A program made the translations under genes and the position numbers. Of a stretch of DNA of 64,000 bases, positions 43,853 through 52,623 are shown piece by piece (within the stretch, counting starts at the first letter, position 1; each line of letters starts with the position of its first letter). The notes beneath the pieces are model-generated. The model was not told the DNA's origin. It worked only from the letters and a program-made list of their open reading frames with translations, and did no database searches. Source of the DNA: Palsa-295 sp963785585 (GTDB lineage: Bacteria; Acidobacteriota; Terriglobia; Acidiferrales; UBA7541). Location of the stretch: positions 1 through 64,000 of the forward strand of contig CAWAVW010000004.1 of assembly GCA_963785585.1 (NCBI GenBank), read 5' to 3'.

Positions 43853-45154
43853 TCAGCCGATTCGTCGTATTCCGTGGCGATCAATCGCCGTGGGAGTGGG
43901 TAATGGGGCGGCCAGCGTCCCGCCGTTGTCGATGAATTCCTTTTCTCTTTCTTGCATTTCACGAAGGAAATGCCAGGGCAGAACCAGGAACACCGACGCC
44001 GTATCTCGCGCGTCCTGTTCGGCGACGATCGGTATCCAACTTCCGACCGTGTATTTACCCCATTTGTCCGGGTTTCGTTCGGCCGCGCAGCGGATGATGG
44101 ACCGGTCGAGGCCGTACACTTGCAGCAGCGTGTTTCCCTTCGTGGATGCACCGTACGCAGCGAGCACTTTTCCCTTTGCACGCTGCACCGAAAGCCAGCG
44201 ATTCACGCGGTCGCCGATTTGTCCGATGCGGCGTCCGAATTCTGCATAGGTTCCGGACTCCTGAAACCGGGCCAGTTTTTCGTTCGCGCGCAGCGCGGCG
44301 ACGCGCGTCATGCGAAACGGAATTGCAGTTTCGGGAGAATCGCGGTGCACCACATACGCGCGAATGCTGCCGCCGTTGATATCGTTTGTTTCCACGTCGG
44401 CGACGCGCAATCCCGCTCGTTCCACGACGGATTCGAGAGCCAACAGCGAATAATATTCCAGATGCTCATGGCAGATGGCATCGAAAGCATTCGCTTCGAG
44501 CATCCCCGCCAGATAATGCATCTCGATGATCCATACGCCGTCTTTCGCAAGCACGCTCGCCACATCCGATGCGAAAGAGTTTGGGTCTTCCAAATCGTAG
44601 AACATGGCGATCGACGTGATGATTTTGAATTTCTCACCCGCAACGGGTTTCGCGCTGAAAAAGTCAGGAACGATGCGTTCGGCGGCATCGGCCGCTTCAC
44701 TGGCTAGATTTTCGGCTGGTTCGAAACCCACGCGGCGAATCCCATCCGCGGAGTAACTACGCAGCAGTGTCCCGTCGTTGCAGCCGATATCCAGAACCGA
44801 ATCGCCACGCCGAAGCGGTGCGAACGCCACGGCTTTTTTTGTGATGTCCGCCAAGGCCGCGCGCATCGTCGCGCTTACGCCGGATCGATACCAGTAATGT
44901 TTGTACATCCACTCGCTGGGAGTGGTGTGACGCAGCTGTACGAGACCGCAGCCATTACAGAGGAGCAATTCAAGCGGAACGCGCGGCCAGGCGGCCGGGT
45001 CGGGTGAATCCGCGAAATTCGAAACGTATAAATTTCCCAGATTCAGCACGTGATCGAGATCGCGACTCTCACACGAACGGCAGGAGTTCCGGACTTTCGG
45101 CTTGAGATTCGACGAGTCAGTCTGTGACCCCGCAATTCTTTCAACGCTCAGCAC
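43853..45154 (-). CDS. Zinc-binding SAM-dependent C-methyltransferase (NDP-sugar type)
   Basis: The 433-residue protein begins with a zinc-binding N-terminal domain (CRSCESRDLDHVLNLG ... LLLCNGCGLVQL), then a SAM-binding Rossmann domain (DSVLDIGCNDGTLLRSY), then a C-terminal domain with VLAAYGASTKGNTLLQVYG. This three-part layout is that of TylCIII/NovU-like sugar C-methyltransferases. GTG 45154 has GGAG 7 bases before it. It lies 18 bases after the Fcl-like gene in the same operon, suggesting a branched-chain deoxysugar. Confidence 0.87.
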   Translation of the reverse strand: MLSVERIAGSQTDSSNLKPKVRNSCRSCESRDLDHVLNLGNLYVSNFADSPDPAAWPRVPLELLLCNGCGLVQLRHTTPSEWMYKHYWYRSGVSATMRAALADITKKAVAFAPLRRGDSVLDIGCNDGTLLRSYSADGIRRVGFEPAENLASEAADAAERIVPDFFSAKPVAGEKFKIITSIAMFYDLEDPNSFASDVASVLAKDGVWIIEMHYLAGMLEANAFDAICHEHLEYYSLLALESVVERAGLRVADVETNDINGGSIRAYVVHRDSPETAIPFRMTRVAALRANEKLARFQESGTYAEFGRRIGQIGDRVNRWLSVQRAKGKVLAAYGASTKGNTLLQVYGLDRSIIRCAAERNPDKWGKYTVGSWIPIVAEQDARDTASVFLVLPWHFLREMQEREKEFIDNGGTLAAPLPTPTAIDRHGIRRIG

Positions 45155-45172
45155 GGAATTTCTCCACCTCGG

Positions 45173-46186
45173 CTAGATGCCCTTCGCCAGAGCCTTCGTT
45201 TCTCGTTCCATGGCGGCGCTGCACCGCGCCGATCGATACCATGTGACGGTTTCCTGCAAGCCTTCCATCAACGATTTCCTGGCTTTGAAGCCAAATTCCT
45301 TTTGCGCTCGCGTGACGTCCAGCACGCGCCGCGTGGGGCCGTCCGGATAATTCGGATCCCACAATATGCGTCCGGTGAATTCGGTCGCCCGCGCAATTTT
45401 GCGAGCGAGGTCGTGAATGCCGATCTCGATTCCACTCCCCAGATTTACCGGATCGCCGCCCGAATACCGCTCCAGGGCCAACACAATTCCTTCGGCGCAA
45501 TCGTCCACATGCAGGAAATCACGCGTCGCGCATCCGGTTCCGCCAATCGTCACTTCGTCTTTCCCTGTTTCTTGCGCCTCGACGAATTTTCGGATCAAGG
45601 ACGGAATCACGTAGCTGGTTCGCGGTTCAAAGTTGTCGCCGGGTCCGTAGAAATTCGTCGGGATCAGGCAGACGCAGTGAAACCCATACTGCTGGCGGTA
45701 CGCCTTCGCCTGAATCAACGGCAGCCGCTTGGCGATTCCGTGCGCTTCGCGCGACGCGTCCGGCGATCCTTTAAATAAGTCCTGCTCGCGCAGAGGAAAC
45801 GGCGCATTGGCTGGATACGAGCTGGCGCTGCCGATGCAGATCATCTTCTCCACGCCGTGACGGCTGGCGGCTTCCATCAACTGCGTGGTCATCATCACGT
45901 TGTTATAGAAGCTGGTCGCCACGTTGCGGTGGCCCACTGGGCTATCCACCGTCGCGGCGAGGTGCAGCAGATAATGCGGTCGCACTTGTTCGAATAACTT
46001 CTCGATATCGTCCCACCGGCTCAGATCAAACGCCGCGCGCCGCGGCACGCTAATTTCTTTGCACCCGCGAGTGGCGAGTTTTTCCACCACGTAGCGCCCC
46101 AGAAATCCGGCGCCCCCGGTAACGACAATCCGCTTCGCGGAAAGTGTGAGGCGGCGCGCCGGCCCCGCCAGTTCCAACGCGCTCAT
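45173..46186 (-). CDS. GDP-L-fucose synthase-like SDR with His in place of the catalytic Tyr
   Basis: The 337-residue protein has the NAD(P) site RIVVTGGAGFLGRYVVEKL, the Fcl-like HLAATVDSPVGHRNVA and FYNNVMMTTQLMEAA, ICIGSASSYP, YGPGDNFEPRTSYVIPSLIRKF and RDFLHVDDCAEGI. At the YxxxK site the sequence is SREAHGIAKRLPLIQAKAY: Lys153 is kept, but the Tyr is His149 (codon CAC at 45742-45740). It overlaps the gmd stop by 4 bases, so it probably acts on the GDP-4-keto-6-deoxymannose made by Gmd. The altered active site may change or slow the epimerase-reductase reaction. Confidence 0.85.
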   Translation of the reverse strand: MSALELAGPARRLTLSAKRIVVTGGAGFLGRYVVEKLATRGCKEISVPRRAAFDLSRWDDIEKLFEQVRPHYLLHLAATVDSPVGHRNVATSFYNNVMMTTQLMEAASRHGVEKMICIGSASSYPANAPFPLREQDLFKGSPDASREAHGIAKRLPLIQAKAYRQQYGFHCVCLIPTNFYGPGDNFEPRTSYVIPSLIRKFVEAQETGKDEVTIGGTGCATRDFLHVDDCAEGIVLALERYSGGDPVNLGSGIEIGIHDLARKIARATEFTGRILWDPNYPDGPTRRVLDVTRAQKEFGFKARKSLMEGLQETVTWYRSARCSAAMERETKALAKGI

Positions 46187-47235
46187 TCGCCGCCTCTCAG
46201 CGACATTCTGCGTTCCACCTGCCCGCTCAACGTGTCTTCCAGAAGTTGAACGTCGGCGTCCACCATTACTTTCACCAGGCGGCGGAACTTCGTTTCAGGC
46301 TCCCAACCCAAGATTCGGCGCGCCTTGGAAGCGTCACCTTCCAGCCGATCGACTTCCGTGGGGCGGTAATACTGCGGGTCCACTTCCACATGCTGGCGCC
46401 AGTCCAGACCGACTTCCGCGAAGGCACGCTCAACAAATTCGCGCACCGTGTGCGTCTCTCCGGTGGCCAGCACATAATCATCGGCTTCGCCTTGCTGCAT
46501 CATCCGCCAGATTCCGTCCACGTATTCCGGCGCGTAACCCCAGTCGCGCTCCGCGTCCAGGTTTCCCAGGTAGAGTTTGTCTTGCAGGCCGTGCAGGATG
46601 CGCGCGACGGCGCGCGTGATTTTGCGGCTGACGAAGATCTCGCCGCGCCGCGGCGATTCGTGGTTAAACAGAATGCCGTTCACCGCAAACAGTCCGTAAC
46701 CCTCGCGCGCGTTCACCGTCATCCAGTAGCTATATAACTTCGCGCAGCCATAGGGACTTCTCGGTCGCAGCGGCGTCGTTTCGTTCTGCGGGCACTCGTG
46801 TGCCTGCCCGAACATTTCGCTGCTGGCTGCGTTGTAAAACTTTGTCGGGATCCCGGTTTCCCGAATTGCCTCCAGAATGCGCGTGGTTCCCAGCGCCGTC
46901 ACATCCCCGGTGTACTCCGGAATGTCGAAGCTCACGCGCACGTGGCTCTGCGCGCCCAAGTGATAAATTTCGTCGGGCGCGATCCGGTACAGCAGCCGGC
47001 TCAAACTCGTCGCGTCCGAAAGATCGCCGAAGTGCAGCAGGAACGGCGTCGTCTTGTCGTGCCAGTCCGTGAGCAAGTGATCCACTCGCGTCGTGTTAAA
47101 ACTGCTCGACCGCCGCTTGATGCCGTGGACCTCGTAACCCTTCGCCAGCAGCAATTCAGCTAAGTACGAGCCGTCCTGACCCGTAATCCCGGTGATCAGC
47201 GCGCGCTTTTTGTGCTTCGGAAATTTTTCATTCAT
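46183..47235 (-). CDS. gmd: GDP-mannose 4,6-dehydratase
   Basis: ATG 47235, with GAGG 6 bases upstream, gives 350 residues. RALITGITGQDGSYLAELLLAKGYEVHGIKRRSSSFNT in pieces is the unmistakable Gmd start. HLGAQSHVRVSF, the active-site NAASSEMFG and YxxxK in SPYGCAKLYSYW, and the C-terminal RRILGWEPETKFRRLVKVMV also match. It makes GDP-4-keto-6-deoxy-D-mannose, the precursor of GDP-fucose, rhamnose or related sugars. It is coupled to the Fcl-like gene by ATGA. Confidence 0.96.
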   Translation of the reverse strand: MNEKFPKHKKRALITGITGQDGSYLAELLLAKGYEVHGIKRRSSSFNTTRVDHLLTDWHDKTTPFLLHFGDLSDATSLSRLLYRIAPDEIYHLGAQSHVRVSFDIPEYTGDVTALGTTRILEAIRETGIPTKFYNAASSEMFGQAHECPQNETTPLRPRSPYGCAKLYSYWMTVNAREGYGLFAVNGILFNHESPRRGEIFVSRKITRAVARILHGLQDKLYLGNLDAERDWGYAPEYVDGIWRMMQQGEADDYVLATGETHTVREFVERAFAEVGLDWRQHVEVDPQYYRPTEVDRLEGDASKARRILGWEPETKFRRLVKVMVDADVQLLEDTLSGQVERRMSLRGGE

Positions 47236-47415
47236 CGCAAACCTCAAGCTTTCCGCCGCTCACCAGCCCATTTCCATCGCGAGTTTTCCGTTTTGGAACT
47301 GTTTCGCTTGGCTCACCCTATCCTTTGCAATAAACGAACCAATTCCGCATTACAAAAAACTCACTCTCGGCGCTTCCGTTGTCATCCTCCACTGCCTGCG
47401 CTATCCTCGCTTTCA

Positions 47416-48207
47416 ATGATTGATATTCACTGCCACATTCTTCCCGGACTCGACGACGGCCCCGATTCCCGGGAAATGTCCCTGGAAATGGCTGAGATGG
47501 CGATCGCCGACGGCATCACCCACGTAATCGGTACACCGCACTCTTCCCCTGACCACGCATTCGTTCCCGAATTGGTAAAGCAGCGCCGCGATGAACTGCA
47601 GGCCGCCGTACAAGGCCGTCTGATTCTCGCTACGGGGTGTGATTTTCATCTGAGTTTTGAAAATCTTCGCGACATCGAGCACCATCCGTCGCGCTTCACG
47701 CTTAACCAGAAGAATTATCTGCTGGTGGAATTCGCGGATTTTTCCATCCCGCCCTCGATGGATCAGGCCCTTCACGGACTTCACCTTGCTGGATTGCGTC
47801 CGATCGTCACTCACCCCGAGCGCAACCCCTTGATTCGAGCCAAGCCTGAGCGCCTGTATCGATGGCTTCGGCAGGGTTGTTACGTGCAGATCACGGCGCA
47901 GTCGCTAACGGGAAGATTTGGAAAGGCGGCGCAGGAAGTCGCGCACGAATTCATGCGAATGCGGGCGGTCCATTTCATCGCCAGCGACGCTCACAACCTC
48001 ACCAGTCGGCCGCTACGCTTGAAGGAGACTTTCGATTTGGTCGGGAAAACGTACGGAGATGACGTCGCACAAGCAGTGATGATCGATAATCCGCTGGCGG
48101 CGTTCGAAGGGAAATCGCTGCCGTGGGTTCCGGAACTCGATGACGACGTAGGGCTCAGTCCCGGCGCGACGGCGATCAAAAAGAAGAAGCGCTTTTGGTT
48201 CTTTTAG
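47416..48207 (+). CDS. CpsB/CapC (YwqE)-type PHP-domain tyrosine-protein phosphatase
   Basis: The start at ATG 47416 gives MIDIHCHILPGLDDGPDSREMSLEMA, the hallmark of CpsB/YwqE, with the PHP metal ligands HCH at the N-terminus. GTPHSSPDHAF, LATGCDFHLSFENL, LRPIVTHPERN and HFIASDAHNLTSRP supply the others. These manganese-dependent phosphatases dephosphorylate BY-kinases. The only kinase-like gene seen is about 45 kb away and degenerate. A C-terminal basic tail (KKKKRFWFF) is unusual and may contact the membrane. Confidence 0.92.
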   Translation: MIDIHCHILPGLDDGPDSREMSLEMAEMAIADGITHVIGTPHSSPDHAFVPELVKQRRDELQAAVQGRLILATGCDFHLSFENLRDIEHHPSRFTLNQKNYLLVEFADFSIPPSMDQALHGLHLAGLRPIVTHPERNPLIRAKPERLYRWLRQGCYVQITAQSLTGRFGKAAQEVAHEFMRMRAVHFIASDAHNLTSRPLRLKETFDLVGKTYGDDVAQAVMIDNPLAAFEGKSLPWVPELDDDVGLSPGATAIKKKKRFWFF

Positions 48208-48290
48208 CGCTCATCGGGCTGCCGCTCGTGGCGAGTCTATCGCCTGTCCAGGCCTGCGGTTCGTTTCCGGGAGACTTGAGCGCGGGCAAC

Positions 48291-50156
48291 CTAGTTGAAA
48301 AGCTCTAAAATTTCCTCGTACCTTTTGAACGGAGCAATCAGATACGCACCGGCAATGCTTTCGCTCCCAGCCGTTCGAGCCCAATCGAGCATCCTCCTGG
48401 CCAACACAAAGCCGCGCGCGCGCGCCGCATCCCCGGCTTTTTCCATCTCGCGCAGCGTTGCATCGGGTATCACAATTCCCGGGACTTCATTGTTCAACCG
48501 CATCGCCTGCTTATAGCTCGTCAGCGGCCATAACCCGACGATGACGGGTATCGGAGACTTCCCGCCGAGCTTCTTCAAAAAAGCGGCCCAGTGGTCCGGA
48601 TCGAAGATTGGTTGCGTCATTGCGAAGTGCGCGCCCGCCTTCACTTTCTGCTCGAACCGCTTCAGTTCTTCGTCGATGTTTTCCGCAACGGGATTTACGG
48701 CCACGCCGATCGTGAAGTTTGTCGCTCCGCCGAGGCTTTTTCCCGCCCAGTCCGTGCCTTGATTCAACCGCGAAAGCACTTTCACCAGCCCGATCGAATC
48801 GACTTCGTACACGCCGCTCGTCTCGGGATGATCTCCCAACGACGGCGGATCACCTGTGATTGCCAGCACATTCCGTACGCCGCCCACCGCCCACGCGCCG
48901 AGCAACATGGCTTGCAGCCCAATGATGTTCGCGTCGCGCGTCGTTACATGCGGCACGGTCTCGAATCCGTGCGCTTCCAATGCTCCGGCAAGTACCATCG
49001 CATCCATTCCCACGCGCGCCAGCGTTCCACTATTGATGTCGATGGCGTCCACGCTCTCGTGGGCCATTACTTTGCCGACCTGCTCCACAATCCGGTCGAT
49101 CGTCACGCCCTTCGGCGGGTCGATTTCGACGGAGGTCACGAATTTGCCCGCCTGAATGCGCTTCCAAAGCTTGCTTTCCGGCTCGCGCGCTGCAATTCTT
49201 CGAAAGCGCTCGGCTGGCTCAAATACTTCGACGGCGCCTGCAACCGCGCTTTTCGTTCCCACGGAGCGATCCACCTGAATTTTCTTGACCGCTTCGGCTA
49301 TCGCTCGAATGTGTTCCGGCGTGGTCCCGCAACATCCGCCGATGATTCGCGTGCCGATTTCCGCCGCCTCTTGCGCAAAGAGCGCGAAATACTCGGGAGA
49401 GGATTTCGGATACACGATGCGGTCGCCGATGCGCTTCGGAAATCCGGCGTTCGGCATTGCGGAGAGAGGAAGCGCGGCGTGCTTGCCGAGTTCGCGCAGT
49501 ACGGGCAGCAGCAGTTGCGGGCCGATGGTGCAGTTCGCGCCAATGGCCTGAATATTTTTGCCTTTTAGCTTCTCCCACGCGTCCTGTGGCGATGTGCCGC
49601 CAAACGTCGTTCCTTCGTCTGAGTACGTCAACTGCGCCACGATGGGCAGCAAAGAGAACGACCGGATGGCATCAATCGCCGCCGCCAGCTCATCCACGTT
49701 GCTGAAAGTTTCGAGCACAAACAAATCCACGCCGCGCTCTTCGAGCGCTCCGGCCTGCTCTTTGAATAGCGCCTTCATCTGATCGACAGGCAAATCCTGC
49801 ACATGTTGGACAATTCCCAGCGGCCCGATCGATCCAGCGATCAACACTTCATGTTTGGCGGCTTCGCGCGCTTCTCTGGCAACTTTCACGCCGCGATGAT
49901 TGAGCTCGGCCACACGCTCGCTCATTCCCAGCAGCGTCAATTTGTGGCGGTTCGCTCCAAACGTGTTTGTTTCAATGATCTGCGCGCCCGCTTCTATGTA
50001 AACCTGATGCGCGTGGAAAACGGCTTCGGCGTGCGAAGAATTCAGCTCGTCCACACACCTCTGCGGCCCCACCGATTCGTAAAGCAGCGACCCCATCGCG
50101 CCGTCGCTCACCAGAATCGTCTTCGCCAGCCGCTCGCTAAAATCCTCGATCCGCAT
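48291..50156 (-). CDS. Bifunctional homocysteine S-methyltransferase / methylenetetrahydrofolate reductase
   Basis: The 621-residue fusion has an N-terminal Hcy-methyltransferase domain (to about 300): ILVSDGAMGSLLYE, ANTFGANRHKL-like and the zinc Cys in GANCTIGPQ and GGCCGTTPEHI. The C-terminal MetF-like domain (from about 325) has VTSVEIDPPKG, the FAD-site LAITGDPPSLGDHPETSG and AHFAMTQPIFD. It can make methyl-THF and pass its methyl group toward homocysteine. It resembles the B. subtilis YitJ class. AGAGGA lies 7 bases before the ATG. Confidence 0.93.
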   Translation of the reverse strand: MRIEDFSERLAKTILVSDGAMGSLLYESVGPQRCVDELNSSHAEAVFHAHQVYIEAGAQIIETNTFGANRHKLTLLGMSERVAELNHRGVKVAREAREAAKHEVLIAGSIGPLGIVQHVQDLPVDQMKALFKEQAGALEERGVDLFVLETFSNVDELAAAIDAIRSFSLLPIVAQLTYSDEGTTFGGTSPQDAWEKLKGKNIQAIGANCTIGPQLLLPVLRELGKHAALPLSAMPNAGFPKRIGDRIVYPKSSPEYFALFAQEAAEIGTRIIGGCCGTTPEHIRAIAEAVKKIQVDRSVGTKSAVAGAVEVFEPAERFRRIAAREPESKLWKRIQAGKFVTSVEIDPPKGVTIDRIVEQVGKVMAHESVDAIDINSGTLARVGMDAMVLAGALEAHGFETVPHVTTRDANIIGLQAMLLGAWAVGGVRNVLAITGDPPSLGDHPETSGVYEVDSIGLVKVLSRLNQGTDWAGKSLGGATNFTIGVAVNPVAENIDEELKRFEQKVKAGAHFAMTQPIFDPDHWAAFLKKLGGKSPIPVIVGLWPLTSYKQAMRLNNEVPGIVIPDATLREMEKAGDAARARGFVLARRMLDWARTAGSESIAGAYLIAPFKRYEEILELFN

Positions 50157-50240
50157 TCTTTGTCCTCTTGCCGGTCATCGGGACCGGTTTCCCGCCCCGC
50201 CGCGCACAGCGTGCTATCGCGCTCATTCAAAAAGTCCCCA

Positions 50241-50249
50241 ATTATATCA
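50241..50249 (-). promoter_or_regulatory. Extended -10 promoter for the HMT-MTHFR gene
   Basis: Minus-strand TGATATAAT at 50249-50241 is a perfect extended -10 box (TGn-TATAAT), about 85 bases before the HMT-MTHFR start codon. There is no recognisable -35 at the usual distance. The 5' leader contains no SAM-type aptamer that I can recognise. Confidence 0.4.
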
Positions 50250-50360
50250 TTCGCAAAGCCGTCGCCGCGCCCGCAAGTAAACCGAACGCTTTCATCGCTT
50301 TCGGTCTCGTGATATACGCTCTCTACGCATGGCCCTAAATTCAGCGTTCCGAGGAAAATC

Positions 50361-50987
50361 TTGCCGCCGATCAACCCCGATCCGCTCATCCATATCGATT
50401 CCGAACCCCATCGCGACGACGAATATCGTTCTCCATTGTACGAACTCCGCAACCGCGAGATCTGGTTCTCGAAGGAAGCGATCGCCGAGCAAAAACGCAA
50501 CCGCTCGTCATTGTGGCACTACCTCCGTACCTCGCGCTTTTTCGTCGGCCTCACTGCGCCGTTCATTTACGGCTGCATCATTCCCTTCGTCCTGATCGAT
50601 ATTTTCATTTCCATCTACCAATTTGTGGCCTTTCCGATCTATGACGTCCCAAAAGTCCGGCGACGCGATTACATCGTCTTCGATCGCGGCAGGCTGTGCT
50701 ATCTGAATCTTCTCGAACGAATCAATTGCGCCTACTGTTCCTACGGCAACGGAGTGCTGGCGTACGTGGTCGAAATCGCCGCGCGTACCGAACAGCACTG
50801 GTGCCCGATCCGCCACGCACATCGGATTTACCATCCGCACGACCGTTATTCGCATTTTCTGCCGTACGGCGATTCTTCCGCGTATCGCGCTAAGATAGAA
50901 GAGGTCCGGTCGGATTTTAAAGACATTCGCGCCGCCGAGCGGGCTGCTGCATCCTTGCGCGTTCCGCCTGCTGCTTCCGCGGAATAA
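50361..50987 (+). CDS. Conserved membrane protein of unknown function
   Basis: The 208-residue protein has a long charged N-terminus, one or two membrane helices (FFVGLTAPFIYGCIIPFVLIDIFISIYQFVAF) and a cytoplasmic part with three Cys (INCAYCSYGNG and HWCPIRHAHRIYH). The CAYC pair and nearby WCP with His could bind metal. The start is TTG 50361 after GAGGAAAATC, a good Shine-Dalgarno. I cannot name a family. Divergent from the HMT-MTHFR gene. Confidence 0.75.
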   Translation: MPPINPDPLIHIDSEPHRDDEYRSPLYELRNREIWFSKEAIAEQKRNRSSLWHYLRTSRFFVGLTAPFIYGCIIPFVLIDIFISIYQFVAFPIYDVPKVRRRDYIVFDRGRLCYLNLLERINCAYCSYGNGVLAYVVEIAARTEQHWCPIRHAHRIYHPHDRYSHFLPYGDSSAYRAKIEEVRSDFKDIRAAERAAASLRVPPAASAE

Positions 50988-51051
50988 AAATCGCGCGGAA
51001 CGAGGTCCTGGTCCGCGAGGTCGCCTAAGATGGTCAACACCATGGAAAAAT

Positions 51052-51369
51052 ATGCGACTGACGATTGAACATCACCGTACCAAAGCCGAGGTGGTCGAAA
51101 ACATCGATCGCTCGTTCAACGATGCGTTTCAGGGACTGGAAGGGCTGCCCGTAAAGGTCGTCGTAAAACAGAAAACCTGGAAGGCCTCGGTTCTCACGTT
51201 TGTGCTGGCGGCAAAAATCGGTTTGCTGAGCAATCCGATCAAGGGCACGATCGAGGTCACCGATACCGACCTGACGATTGATGCCGACCTGGGAATGCTG
51301 AACCGTCTGGTTCCCGAAGAGAAAGCTCGCCAGATGCTTGGCCACAAGATTAAAGGCCTGCTGAATTAG
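51052..51369 (+). CDS. PHA-granule-region (polyhydroxyalkanoic acid system) family protein
   Basis: The 105-residue protein MRLTIEHHRTKAEVVENIDR fits the PHA_gran_rgn family: a charged start, VKVVVKQKTW, VLTFVLAAKIGLLSNPIKGTIEVTDTDLTIDADLG and a basic end. Members are found near polyhydroxyalkanoate genes but also alone. No PHA synthase or depolymerase lies nearby, so the role is unclear. Confidence 0.75.
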   Translation: MRLTIEHHRTKAEVVENIDRSFNDAFQGLEGLPVKVVVKQKTWKASVLTFVLAAKIGLLSNPIKGTIEVTDTDLTIDADLGMLNRLVPEEKARQMLGHKIKGLLN

Positions 51370-51415
51370 CGTTTAATCCTGCATTAAAGACCGAAACTCG
51401 TCAGCCGAGGTGCTC

Positions 51416-52588
51416 TTGGCCGCTAAATCGAAATTCACACTTGTTGTCATACTGTTCTTGTCCCATAGCCTCTTTTCGACTTCCGCCGACGCTCAAACAA
51501 CGACGGTTCCCACTTCGTCGGTCGCCGCCCGTCGCGCTGAGCATCTGAGGCACGGCATCAACCTGAGCAACTGGTTTCAAGCCGGCGGCGATCCTGCGGG
51601 ACTAACAAAACCGCATTTCGATTCGGCGATCACCAGCGACGATCTCGCGCTCATCAAGGCGATGGGCTTCGATCACGTCCGCCTGTGCATTAACCCGGCG
51701 CCGATGCTTCGCCGCGGACAAGCCGATCAGATTCCCGCCGACTATCTTGGTTACCTCGATTCCGCTGTTCAGATGATTCTTGCGCACGGTCTCGCCGTCG
51801 AACTCGACATTCATGCCAGCGGAGAATTCAAGCACGAGATCGCCACCAGCGACAGCTTCGTCGAAGATTTCGTCGATTTTTGGCGCGGCCTGGCGAAGCA
51901 TTACTCTGCGTACGATCCAGACAGCGTCTTTTTTGAAATATTGAACGAGCCCGAATTGAAAGACCCGTATCGCTGGTACGGGGTCGAAACCAAGCTCGCG
52001 AACGCAATCCGTGCCGCCGCCCCGCAGCACACCATTATTGCTACCGGAGCACGATGGTCGGATGATGACGATCTGCTGTTCCTCGAGCCGCTGCGCGACT
52101 CAAACGTCATTTACACATTCCACTTTTACGAATCGCACATTTTTACGCATCAGGGTGCTTCGTGGGGCGATTCCTACTGGCACTACCTGCGCGGCGTCCC
52201 GTATCCGTCCGATCCTGAAAACGTGCAGGCTGTCGCCTTGCAACTCGACGATCCCGCTCACCGTTTGCTGGTGATTCGGTATGGCACTGACCACTGGAAC
52301 GCCAGTCGAATCGATAACGAAATCGTACAGGTGGCCAACTGGGCTTCCCATTGGGGAGTTCCGGTCATCTGCAATGAATTTGGCGTGTACCGCAAGAACG
52401 CCGACCCGAAAGATCGCGCCGCGTGGCTCAACGACGTTCGCTCCTCACTCGAAAAACACGCGATTGGTTGGACGATGTGGGATTTCGACGGCGGTTTTGA
52501 CGTTGTAAACCGGGTGAATGGCGTCGCGGTGCCGGACGAACTGACGGTTCGCGCGTTGGGCCGCACAATGCCCGCGCCCAAACCGTAA
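51416..52588 (+). CDS. Secreted GH5-family endoglucanase-like enzyme
   Basis: The 390-residue protein has a signal peptide (FTLVVILFLSHSLFSTSADAQ). The catalytic domain has HGINLSNWFQ, FDHVRLCINP, VELDIHA, the acid/base Glu in FFEILNEPELKD, HFYESHIFTHQG and the nucleophile Glu in PVICNEFGVYRKN, the standard GH5 layout. The start is TTG 51416 because GAGG is 5 bases upstream; GTG 51410 would overlap it. It likely hydrolyses a beta-1,4-glucan outside the cytoplasm. An esterase-like gene follows 35 bases on, suggesting they act together on plant or fungal polymers. Confidence 0.9.
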   Translation: MAAKSKFTLVVILFLSHSLFSTSADAQTTTVPTSSVAARRAEHLRHGINLSNWFQAGGDPAGLTKPHFDSAITSDDLALIKAMGFDHVRLCINPAPMLRRGQADQIPADYLGYLDSAVQMILAHGLAVELDIHASGEFKHEIATSDSFVEDFVDFWRGLAKHYSAYDPDSVFFEILNEPELKDPYRWYGVETKLANAIRAAAPQHTIIATGARWSDDDDLLFLEPLRDSNVIYTFHFYESHIFTHQGASWGDSYWHYLRGVPYPSDPENVQAVALQLDDPAHRLLVIRYGTDHWNASRIDNEIVQVANWASHWGVPVICNEFGVYRKNADPKDRAAWLNDVRSSLEKHAIGWTMWDFDGGFDVVNRVNGVAVPDELTVRALGRTMPAPKP

Positions 52589-52623
52589 TCCGGCGACCGG
52601 GCGTCGCTTCGGGGAGGCCACGA

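Noticed and set aside
50157..50360. A SAM or SAH riboswitch before the HMT-MTHFR gene
   Set aside because: One short hairpin (ACCGAA/TTCGGT) is present, but the conserved cores of SAM-I, SAM-II and SAH aptamers are absent.
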